Part shown: piece by piece, positions 6,552-12,764 of the stretch
How positions within the stretch are numbered: position 1 is the stretch's first letter
Layout: each line of letters starts with the position of its first letter
Origin: DATCYZ01 sp036526195
Lineage (GTDB): Bacteria; Pseudomonadota; Gammaproteobacteria; Burkholderiales; SG8-39
Reading direction: 5' to 3'
NCBI GenBank assembly: GCA_036526195.1
Contig: DATCYZ010000157.1
Location: forward strand, 1 to 17,268
Length of the DNA: 17,268 nucleotides
Program-made: the position numbers and the translations under genes
The notes under the pieces: generated by a model
What the model was told of the DNA's origin: nothing
Database searches by the model: none
What the model saw: the letters and a program-made list of their open reading frames with translations, nothing else

Positions 6552-8075
6552 CTAGCCGAACAGGTTCAGCAGGACCAGCGCGACGAGCGCCGCCGCGATC
6601 ACCGCCAGCAGCAGGTTGCGTCGCCGCCCCGTCTCGGCCAGCGCCGCAAGGTCGCGCTCCATGGCCTCGAGCCGGTCCCCGGCCAGCAGGCGGTGGGCCA
6701 GACGCGGCAGTTGCGGCAGGGTTGCCGCCCAGAACGGCGCTTCGTCGCGGATGGTGCGCACCAGCCCGCGCCAGCCGATCTGCTCGCTCATCCAGCGCTC
6801 CAGATAGGGCTTCGCCGTGGTCCACAGGTCGAGGTCCGGGTCGAGCTGGCGACCCAGGCCCTCGATGTTGAGCAGGGTCTTCTGCAGCATCACCAGCTGC
6901 GGCTGGATCTCGACGTTGAAGCGGCGCGAGGTCTGGAACAGCCGCAGCAACAGCTTGCCGAAATAGATCTCCTTCAGCGGCCGCGCGAACACCGGTTCGC
7001 AGACCGCCCGGATCGCGGCCTCGAAGGCCTCGACGCGCGTGCCCGGCGGCACCCAGCCGGCATCCAGGTGCGCCTGCGCGACACGCCGGTAATCGCGATT
7101 GAAGAAGGCGAGGAAGTTCTGCGCGAGGTAGCTCTTGTCGTTCGCGGTGAGCGTTCCCATGATGCCGAAATCGAGCGCCACGTACCGGCCGAGCGTCTCC
7201 GGCTCGGTCGAGACCATGATGTTTCCCGGATGCATGTCGGCATGGAAAAAGCCGTCGCGGAACACCTGGGTGAAGAAGATCTCGACGCCGGCGCGCGCCA
7301 GCCGGCCGATGTCGACGCCCTGCGCGCGCAGCGCCTCCACCTGCGACACCGGCGTGCCGTGCATGCGCTCCATCACCATCACCCGCGTCGAACAGGCCTC
7401 CCAGTGCACCTCGGGAATCGCCAGCAGCGGCGAGCCGGCGAAATTGCGGCGCAGCTGGCTGGCGTTGGCAGCCTCGCGCATCAGGTCGAGTTCGTCCTCC
7501 AGGTGCCGGGCGAACTCCAGCACCACTTCGCGCGGCTTCATGCGCGGCCCGTCGGCCCAGAGCCGCTCGAGCAGCCATGCCGCGGTGCCGAGCAGCATCA
7601 CGTCGCGTGCCACGGCGGCTTCCACGCCGGGGCGCAGCACCTTGACGGCCACCGCGCGGCCGTCGGCGAGCACCCCGAGGTGCACCTGCGCGATCGAGGC
7701 GCTGGCCACCGCCTCGTGCTCGAGCGAGGCGAAGACCTCCGACACCGGACGCCCGAGTCCGCGCTCGATCTCCGCGCGCGCCAGCGCCGGATCGAAGGGC
7801 GGAACGCGGTCCTGCAGTTTCGCCAGTTCCTCGGCAAGGTCCGCGGGCAGCAGGTCCCGGCGCGTCGACATCACCTGCCCGAACTTGACGAAGATCGGGC
7901 CCAGGGTCTCGAGCGCGCGGCGCAGGCGCTCGGCGCGCGGCCGGTCGGCGTGGCCCGAGAGCCGGCGCAGGAGCGGATTGCCGGCCAGCCGAGGGACGAA
8001 TTCGTGCAGGCCGAAGCGCAGCGCCACCAGGGCAATGCGCGTCAGTCGCCGCAGGTTCGACAGCGGATTCGTCAT
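6552..8075 (-). CDS. ubiB: UbiB, atypical kinase/ATPase for ubiquinone synthesis
   Basis: 507-residue UbiB/ADCK-family protein, membrane-anchored, needed for ubiquinone synthesis; it has ATPase activity linked to handling of lipid intermediates rather than classical protein kinase activity. Diagnostic motifs are the KxGQ motif KFGQ (64-67), the alanine-rich loop ASASIAQVH (124-132) replacing the normal P-loop, Lys145 in VAVKVLRPG, HADMHPGN (278-285) and DFG (302-304). A C-terminal hydrophobic anchor (NLLLAVIAAALVALVLLNLFG) follows a basic stretch. ATG 8075 is chosen because it overlaps the ubiJ stop by one base (TGATG); a GTG codon immediately before it is also in frame. It is last in the ubi cluster. 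Confidence 0.95.
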   Translation of the reverse strand: MTNPLSNLRRLTRIALVALRFGLHEFVPRLAGNPLLRRLSGHADRPRAERLRRALETLGPIFVKFGQVMSTRRDLLPADLAEELAKLQDRVPPFDPALARAEIERGLGRPVSEVFASLEHEAVASASIAQVHLGVLADGRAVAVKVLRPGVEAAVARDVMLLGTAAWLLERLWADGPRMKPREVVLEFARHLEDELDLMREAANASQLRRNFAGSPLLAIPEVHWEACSTRVMVMERMHGTPVSQVEALRAQGVDIGRLARAGVEIFFTQVFRDGFFHADMHPGNIMVSTEPETLGRYVALDFGIMGTLTANDKSYLAQNFLAFFNRDYRRVAQAHLDAGWVPPGTRVEAFEAAIRAVCEPVFARPLKEIYFGKLLLRLFQTSRRFNVEIQPQLVMLQKTLLNIEGLGRQLDPDLDLWTTAKPYLERWMSEQIGWRGLVRTIRDEAPFWAATLPQLPRLAHRLLAGDRLEAMERDLAALAETGRRRNLLLAVIAAALVALVLLNLFG

Positions 8076-8701
8076 CACCCGCCCTGGCCGCCGTCAACGC
8101 CGGACGGGCCCGGCGCGGGCGCCGGGGCCGCGGCTTGCTCAAGGCGCTGCGCGAAGCGCTCCAGCGCATCGCGCAGCCCGGCCACCCCGGTCGCGTGGCG
8201 CTCGAACACGGCGCGCGACACCAGCAACTGCGCCTCGCCCGTGGCGTACTCCATCAGGCCGTCGGCGGTGCGTTGCACGGCGTCCCGCTGCCAGACGCCG
8301 AAGGCGTGCAGCGCGCCCATCACGCGGTGGGCGACGATGTCGCCGGTCAGCCGCGACAGGTCTTCTTCCGCGTCCCAGCGCAGGTGGCGCGTGAGGACGA
8401 GGATTTCCGCGGCAAGTCTATCGTTGCCCGTGACCTCGATCGCCCGAAAGAAGTGGTCCTCGCCGCGCGCGAGCGCCGCAAGCGCCTCCGGGCGCAGGCG
8501 CACGCGCAGGTCCGGGGGCGCGCCCTCGGGCGCGGGTGCAGTGCGCCCCTCCGGCGTGATGCACAGGCGCAGGGCCGGCAGCGGCGGTGCCGCGAACTCC
8601 ACGGTCTCGCCCGCGTGCGGGATCAGCCGCTCGCGCGCCCAGCCCTGCGTGCCGAGCAGATGGTTGAGGGCCGCCACCCAAGGCGTCTCAAGCACGATCA
8701 T
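8075..8701 (-). CDS. ubiJ: UbiJ, SCP2-domain ubiquinone biosynthesis accessory factor
   Basis: 208-residue protein of the UbiJ family. In E. coli UbiJ binds ubiquinone intermediates through its SCP2 (sterol-carrier-like) domain and helps organise the soluble Ubi complex with UbiK. The SCP2-like region is about residues 20-110 (LRVRLRPEALAALARGED, then IEVTGNDRLAAEI). The segment RHLRWDAEEDLSRLTGDI is a strong family signature, and a C-terminal coiled-coil-like helix ends in an Ala/Pro tail. The frame is open upstream to 8872, but ATG 8701 fits: the protein begins MIVLETPWVAALNHLL as relatives do, and GGAG (8713-8710) is eight bases upstream. Its stop overlaps the ubiB start. Confidence 0.9.
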   Translation of the reverse strand: MIVLETPWVAALNHLLGTQGWARERLIPHAGETVEFAAPPLPALRLCITPEGRTAPAPEGAPPDLRVRLRPEALAALARGEDHFFRAIEVTGNDRLAAEILVLTRHLRWDAEEDLSRLTGDIVAHRVMGALHAFGVWQRDAVQRTADGLMEYATGEAQLLVSRAVFERHATGVAGLRDALERFAQRLEQAAAPAPAPGPSGVDGGQGG

Positions 8702-8724
8702 GAACCCTGCTCCAGAAATGCAAA

Positions 8725-8742
8725 GGCCACCTTGCGGTGGCC
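8725..8742 (-). terminator. Stem-loop with GCAA tetraloop before ubiJ
   Basis: On the minus strand GGCCACC-GCAA-GGTGGCC forms a perfect seven-pair stem closed by a GNRA-type loop, followed by TTTGCATTT. It lies between the Tim44-like stop (8763) and the ubiJ Shine-Dalgarno (8713-8710). The short, interrupted T-run makes it a weak intrinsic terminator or attenuator; it may alternatively be an RNA-stability or processing element setting the ratio of upstream to downstream products. Confidence 0.5.
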
Positions 8743-8762
8743 CGTGAATCGGTGCGAACGGC

Positions 8763-9620
8763 TCAGTGCGTCTGCTGGATGCCCGCCAGCAACCAGCCCG
8801 TCGAACCGTTGGCCGGCTTGGCGAGGTTCCAGATCTCGGCGAACCCGGTCGGGGCGCTGCCCGGGGTTTCACGGATCATGCCGGAAAACTGCACGCTCGC
8901 CCAATGCGTCTCGCCCTCGGTGGCCACTTCCACCAGGTCCGCGTTGAGGCTGACCACGTCGGTCTGCTGCACCTGCCCGCCGCGCGCCACGACATCCTGC
9001 CGCAGGGTCTCGAACATCTCCGGCGTGGTGAACTCGCGGATCTCGTCCAGGTTACCGATGTCGTTCGCCACCTGCAGCCGGATGTAGTTCATCTTCGCGC
9101 CGCGCAGGAACCCGGCCGTGTCGAAATCGGCCGGCACCTTCGCGTTGCCGGCGGCCACGGACGACGGCGCCTCGAAGCCGGCGGATTGGGAGGGCGGCGG
9201 CGCCGCCACCGTCTCGTTGCCGAGTCCGGCAAACTGCATCGGAGGCGTCGCAGCCGCGCGCGGGCGCAGGAACATGCGCAGGGCCACCACGATGGCGATG
9301 CCGAGGAGCGCCGCGAGCAGGAGGCCGCCAAGGCCGCCCAGCCCGCCGCTGAACATCGAGCCGAGCAGGCCGCCGATCGCGAGACCCCCGAGCATCGGCA
9401 TCCAGCGCGACAGGCCGCTGGGCGCCGCCGCGGCACCCGGCTGCTGCGCCGGTGCGGCCTGCTGCGCCGAACGGGCCGGCGGCTGGGCCGCGGGGGGCGG
9501 CGTGACATTGCGCTGAATCCCCGTCGAGCGGCTTCCGCCCATGCGCTTCGCCTCCGCCTCGGCGACGACGAAACTCATGCCGACCACCACCGCGCACACG
9601 CCCATCAACAGCTTTTTCAT
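8763..9620 (-). CDS. Tim44-like domain membrane protein
   Basis: 285-residue protein with an N-terminal signal sequence (MKKLLMGVCAVVVGMSFVVAEAEA, probable cleavage near residue 24), a Pro/Ala/Gln-rich linker (40-68), a glycine-rich hydrophobic segment with a membrane helix (about 75-118), a second Pro/Ala-rich linker, and a Tim44-like C-terminal domain (about 165-285; AKMNYIRLQVAND, FTTPEMFETL and the closing AEIWNLAKP...GWLLAGIQQT). Bacterial Tim44-like proteins are membrane-associated but their role is largely unknown; the fold can bind lipids or proteins. ATG 9620 has GGAGG (9632-9628) seven bases upstream. Its place between ubiE and ubiJ hints at a link to quinone-lipid handling, which is inference. 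Confidence 0.88.
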   Translation of the reverse strand: MKKLLMGVCAVVVGMSFVVAEAEAKRMGGSRSTGIQRNVTPPPAAQPPARSAQQAAPAQQPGAAAAPSGLSRWMPMLGGLAIGGLLGSMFSGGLGGLGGLLLAALLGIAIVVALRMFLRPRAAATPPMQFAGLGNETVAAPPPSQSAGFEAPSSVAAGNAKVPADFDTAGFLRGAKMNYIRLQVANDIGNLDEIREFTTPEMFETLRQDVVARGGQVQQTDVVSLNADLVEVATEGETHWASVQFSGMIRETPGSAPTGFAEIWNLAKPANGSTGWLLAGIQQTH

Positions 9621-9655
9621 CTTCCCGCCTCCACGGCCCTGCGTTGTCTGTGAAT

Positions 9656-9737
9656 GCATCGAAGCGATGCTACCGCAGCCGCACAGCGCAAGACAGGAAA
9701 AACGCACGCCGGGGCTCAGCATCGCACACCGCGATGC
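9656..9737. repeat. Two hairpins with shared arms GCATCG/CGATGC
   Basis: GCATCG-AAG-CGATGC occupies 9656-9670 and GCATCGC-ACACC-GCGATGC occupies 9719-9737. Both are perfect dyads with the same core arm sequence, 63 bp apart, bracketing the ubiE/Tim44-like intergenic region. The second overlaps the last codons of ubiE. A T5 run on the minus strand lies between them but does not directly follow either stem, so neither is a standard terminator. Chance similarity is possible. Confidence 0.35.
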
Positions 9738-10462
9738 ACCGCCACCACACCGGCCGCGAGGTTCCAGAAGCCGACGTCCTCCAGGCCGGCCTCGCGCATC
9801 ATGTCCGCAAGCGTCGCCTGATCGGGGTGCATGCGGATCGATTCGGCAAGGTAACGGTACGCGTCGGCGTCGCCGGCAACCCGCGCGCCCAGCCAGGGCA
9901 GCACGCGCAGCGAGTACAGGTCGTACAGGGGCGCCAGCGGCTTCCAGACGGTCGAGAACTCGAGCACCAGCAGCCGCCCGCCGGGTTTCAGGACCCGCGT
10001 CATTTCGGCCAGCGCCGCCGCCTTGCGCGTCATGTTGCGCAGGCCGAAGCCGACCATCACGCAATCGAAGCTGCCGGTGGCGAACGGCAGGCGCTCGGCG
10101 TCGCAGCGCACCGCCGGCAGCAGCAGGCCGGCATCGGCCAGCCGGTCGCGCCCGCGGGCCAGCATCGCCGCGTTGATGTCGGTCATCCACACCTGCCCCG
10201 CGGGTCCGGCGCGGCGCGCCATCGCGCGCGCCAGGTCGCCGCTTCCCGAAGCCACGTCGAGCACCCGTTCACCGGGTCGGACGCGGGCCACGGTGACAGC
10301 AAAGGTCTTCCAGAAGCGGTGCAGCCCGCCCGACATCAGGTCGTTCATCAGGTCGTAGCGCCCGGCAACGCGATCGAAGACCGCGCCGACCCGGGCCGCC
10401 TTGTCGGCCGCGGAGACGCGCTCGAAACCGAAGTCGGTATCCTCTGGTTGCTTTTCCATCAT
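9716..10462 (-). CDS. ubiE: UbiE, C-methyltransferase of ubiquinone/menaquinone synthesis
   Basis: 248 residues, near the E. coli length of 251. SAM-dependent methylation of 2-methoxy-6-polyprenyl-1,4-benzoquinol (and of demethylmenaquinol where present). Family features visible are GFERV near the start, FDRVAGRYDLMNDLMSGGLHRFWK (29-52), the SAM motif VLDVASGSGDLA, FGLRNMTRKAAALAEMTRVLKPGGRLLVLEFS, and a closing GVVAVHRG as in E. coli. ATG 10462 is immediately followed by a second ATG (10459); an AAAAGG tract adjoins them and would suit the second better. It is the first gene of the minus-strand ubi cluster and divergent from phoB; no clear ubiE promoter was found. Confidence 0.95.
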   Translation of the reverse strand: MMEKQPEDTDFGFERVSAADKAARVGAVFDRVAGRYDLMNDLMSGGLHRFWKTFAVTVARVRPGERVLDVASGSGDLARAMARRAGPAGQVWMTDINAAMLARGRDRLADAGLLLPAVRCDAERLPFATGSFDCVMVGFGLRNMTRKAAALAEMTRVLKPGGRLLVLEFSTVWKPLAPLYDLYSLRVLPWLGARVAGDADAYRYLAESIRMHPDQATLADMMREAGLEDVGFWNLAAGVVAVHRGVRC

Positions 10463-10548
10463 CCTTTTAAATCAGTCGGTATAGAGAAAGTAAGTGGATG
10501 CTATCCGGACATTTTGCGGCGCCGGGCCGACGCTGCGATCATACCCGT

Positions 10549-10564
10549 GCAGGCGCGCGCCTGC
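10549..10564. repeat. 16-bp GC palindrome between ubiE and phoB
   Basis: GCAGGCGCGCGCCTGC is perfectly self-complementary and lies in the divergent ubiE/phoB region, 15 bp before the candidate Pho box. It could be a regulator site or a stem in the ubiE leader. Given the high GC content, chance is a real alternative. Confidence 0.35.
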
Positions 10565-10578
10565 GCGGCGCAACAGGG

Positions 10579-10608
10579 CTGTCATCATACGTTCCTAGAA
10601 TTGTCACC
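10579..10608 (+). promoter_or_regulatory. Candidate Pho box and -10 of phoB
   Basis: CTGTCAT (10579-10585) and TTGTCAC (10601-10607) both match the half-site of the enterobacterial Pho box and are spaced 22 bp, exactly two 11-bp repeat units, so they would lie on the same DNA face. The intervening unit CGTTCCT matches at only four of seven positions. TAGAAT (10596-10601) is five of six to a -10 box and would start RNA about 25 bases before ATG 10634. PhoB autoregulation is established in E. coli; its use here is inference. Confidence 0.42.
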
Positions 10609-10633
10609 GCCCCCCGATCCGGGCCCCGCGCAC

Positions 10634-11326
10634 ATGGCAGCAAGCATCCTCGTGGTGGAAGACGAACCGGCGATCCAGGAACTCATTGCCGTCAACCTGG
10701 AGCACGCCGGGCACCGGGTGATCCGCGCCCCGAACGCGGAGCGCGCGCTCGAGCAGCTGCGCAGCGCCCTGCCCGACCTGATGCTCATCGACTGGATGCT
10801 GCCGGGCATGTCCGGCCTCGTCCTCGCCCGCAGCCTGCGACGGGAGCCGCGCACGCGCGACATCCCGATCATCCTGCTCACCGCCCGGTCCGCGGAGCAG
10901 GACAAGGTCAACGGCCTGGATGCCGGCGCGGACGACTACATCACCAAGCCGTTCTCGCCGCGCGAACTGGTGGCGCGCATCCGCGCGGTGCTGCGCCGCC
11001 GGGCGCCGCAGCTGAACGATGACCCGGTCGAGGCCCGGGGCTTGCGCATCGAACCGGCCACGCGCCGGGTGGTCGGCGCAGGGACCCCACTCGTCCTCGG
11101 TCCGACCGAGTTCCGCCTGCTGCACTTCTTCATGACGCACCCGGAACGGGTGCACAGCCGAACGCAGTTGCTGGACCAGGTCTGGGGGGACCATGTCTTC
11201 GTCGAGGAGCGGACCGTGGACGTGCACATTCGCCGTCTGCGCAAGGCCCTGACCCCGAGCGGACACGATGCGCTGGTCGAGACGGTGCGCGGCAGCGGCT
11301 ACCGATTCGCCGCGCGCCCTGTGTGA
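10634..11326 (+). CDS. phoB: PhoB, phosphate-regulon response regulator
   Basis: 230-residue OmpR/PhoB-class regulator (E. coli PhoB has 229). The receiver domain (about 1-122) has the acidic pocket in VVEDE (Asp10, Glu11), phospho-acceptor Asp53 (LIDWMLPGMSG), Thr83 and Lys105 (ITKPFSPRELVARI). The winged-helix DNA-binding domain follows (about 132-230), with LGPTEFRLLHFFMTHPERVHSR, the recognition-helix region EERTVDVHIRRLRKAL and the final RGSGYRFA. The wording of these motifs is PhoB-like rather than generic OmpR-like. ATG 10634 gives a standard N-terminus; no Shine-Dalgarno is visible. The open frame continues far upstream but only as shadow of ubiE. It is followed by phoR after 94 bp. 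Confidence 0.93.
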   Translation: MAASILVVEDEPAIQELIAVNLEHAGHRVIRAPNAERALEQLRSALPDLMLIDWMLPGMSGLVLARSLRREPRTRDIPIILLTARSAEQDKVNGLDAGADDYITKPFSPRELVARIRAVLRRRAPQLNDDPVEARGLRIEPATRRVVGAGTPLVLGPTEFRLLHFFMTHPERVHSRTQLLDQVWGDHVFVEERTVDVHIRRLRKALTPSGHDALVETVRGSGYRFAARPV

Positions 11327-11420
11327 CAATGGCGCCTGATCGCGCCCGTGCCAGGGGCGACGCTTCCCTCCCTTACGTGTCGAGGCCGCCGGTGCGCCAC
11401 CGATCCAGGACCGCCACCGA

Positions 11421-12764
11421 ATGAATTCCGTCTGGGGCAGCATGCTCGGCCTGGCCTTCGTCGCGGCATCGGCCGGCACCCTGGTCTGGGCGCTGGCCGG
11501 CCCGGCCTGGGCGCTCGCCGCGGTCAGCCTGTTCCTCGGCAGCCGCGTGCTCTACCACGCGCGTCATCTCTCGGCCCTGTACCGCTGGCTGCGCAACCCG
11601 CAGACGCGCACGCTGCCGCAGGGCGACGGCATCTGGGAGGATGCGCTCGCCGACCTGCACCGGGTGCTCAAGCAGCGCGACACCGAGCAGGCCGGATTGC
11701 GCCATGCGCTCACGCGCTTTCGCGCCGCCGGCCAGGCCCTGCCCGACGGCGTGCTGATCCTCGACGGCGAGTACCGCATCGAGTGGGCGAACGCCACCGC
11801 GGCGCGGCATTTCGGCATCGACGCGAGGCGCGATGCCGGCCAGCCGATCGTCAACCTCGTGCGCCAGCCCGATTTCGTCGCCTACATGAACCGCGCCGAT
11901 TTCAGCGCACCGCTCACGCTGCGCTCGCTGCGCAACGACGCCGTCCTGCTGTTGCGGGTCATCGCCTTCGGCGACGAGCGCATGCTGCTCAACTCGCGCG
12001 ACGTCACCGGCGAGGAACGGCTGGATGCGATGCGGCGCGACTTCGTCGCCAACGTCTCGCACGAACTGAAGACCCCGATCACCGTGCTCTCGGGCTTCGT
12101 CGAGACCCTGTCCGACGAATCCGTGACCCTCAGCGGCGAACAGCGCAGCCGGTTCCTCGCCCTGATGTCCGAGCAGGCGAGCCGCATGCAGCGCCTGATC
12201 GACGACCTGCTGACCCTCTCCGCGCTCGAGTCCACGCCCGCGCCGCGCGACGAGCAGCCGGTCGACATGCGCGCCTTCGTCGAGCGCCTCGGCGAGGAAG
12301 CGCGCGCGCTGTCCGGCGGGCGCCACCGCATCTCGGTGTCGATCGACGAGGCGTCACACCTGCTCGCCAACCCGCAGGAACTGGCCAGCGCCTGCTCGAA
12401 CCTGGTGTCGAACGCGGTGCGCTACACGCCCGAAGGCGGCAGCGTCGCGATCCGGTGGCAGGTGCGCGACGGCCGCGGCACGTTCAGCGTTACCGACAGC
12501 GGCATCGGCGTCGAGACGCGCCACCTGCCGCGCCTGACGGAGCGCTTTTATCGCGTCGACCACGGCCGGTCCCGGGAAACCGGCGGCACCGGTCTCGGGC
12601 TCGCCATCGTCAAGCACGTGCTGACGCGCCACCAGGCGCTGCTCGAGATCGAAAGCGCGTCAGGCCGGGGGTCGACCTTCAGCGCGGTGTTCCCCGCGGA
12701 GCGGCTCAGCGCGGCGCCGGCGAGCGGGAAACGCCCGCCCCCGACGCTGCGCGCCGTCGGCTAG
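11421..12764 (+). CDS. phoR: PhoR, phosphate-regulon sensor histidine kinase
   Basis: 447-residue membrane kinase that phosphorylates and dephosphorylates PhoB. Two adjacent N-terminal membrane helices (about 9-27 and 29-46) with almost no periplasmic loop are typical of PhoR. A PAS-like domain follows (about 100-195; LPDGVLILDGEYRIEWANATAARHFGI). The dimerisation/phospho-acceptor region is FVANVSHELKTPITVLSGFVETL with His214. The ATPase region has the N box NLVSNAVRYTPEGG (Asn331), DSGIGV (359-364), the F box ERFYRVD and GGTGLGLAIV (388-397). ATG 11421 has AGGA at 11407-11410. No phoU or pst genes are in view. Its stop codon shares the tetranucleotide CTAG with the stop of the opposing gene. 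Confidence 0.94.
   Translation: MNSVWGSMLGLAFVAASAGTLVWALAGPAWALAAVSLFLGSRVLYHARHLSALYRWLRNPQTRTLPQGDGIWEDALADLHRVLKQRDTEQAGLRHALTRFRAAGQALPDGVLILDGEYRIEWANATAARHFGIDARRDAGQPIVNLVRQPDFVAYMNRADFSAPLTLRSLRNDAVLLLRVIAFGDERMLLNSRDVTGEERLDAMRRDFVANVSHELKTPITVLSGFVETLSDESVTLSGEQRSRFLALMSEQASRMQRLIDDLLTLSALESTPAPRDEQPVDMRAFVERLGEEARALSGGRHRISVSIDEASHLLANPQELASACSNLVSNAVRYTPEGGSVAIRWQVRDGRGTFSVTDSGIGVETRHLPRLTERFYRVDHGRSRETGGTGLGLAIVKHVLTRHQALLEIESASGRGSTFSAVFPAERLSAAPASGKRPPPTLRAVG
12761..12764. other. Shared CTAG: overlapping convergent stop codons
   Basis: phoR ends with TAG at 12762-12764 and the opposing gene ends with TAG at 12763-12761 on the minus strand. Both stops lie in the one palindromic tetranucleotide CTAG, so the two coding regions meet with no intergenic DNA and any terminator for either gene must lie inside the other's coding sequence. 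Confidence 0.9.

Noticed and set aside
4005..8747. A 1580-codon open frame on the plus strand opposite VanZ, symporter, ubiB and ubiJ
   Set aside because: It runs antisense across four well-supported genes, has an Arg/Gln/His/Glu-rich low-complexity composition and no family motif. Long antisense frames are expected in GC-rich DNA with strong codon bias.
9621..10190. Upstream extension of the Tim44-like frame
   Set aside because: It overlaps ubiE in another frame; a clear GGAGG and signal peptide fix the start at 9620.
9644..10633. Long upstream extension of the phoB frame
   Set aside because: The extension is antisense to ubiE. The receiver domain begins at ATG 10634, giving the standard PhoB length.
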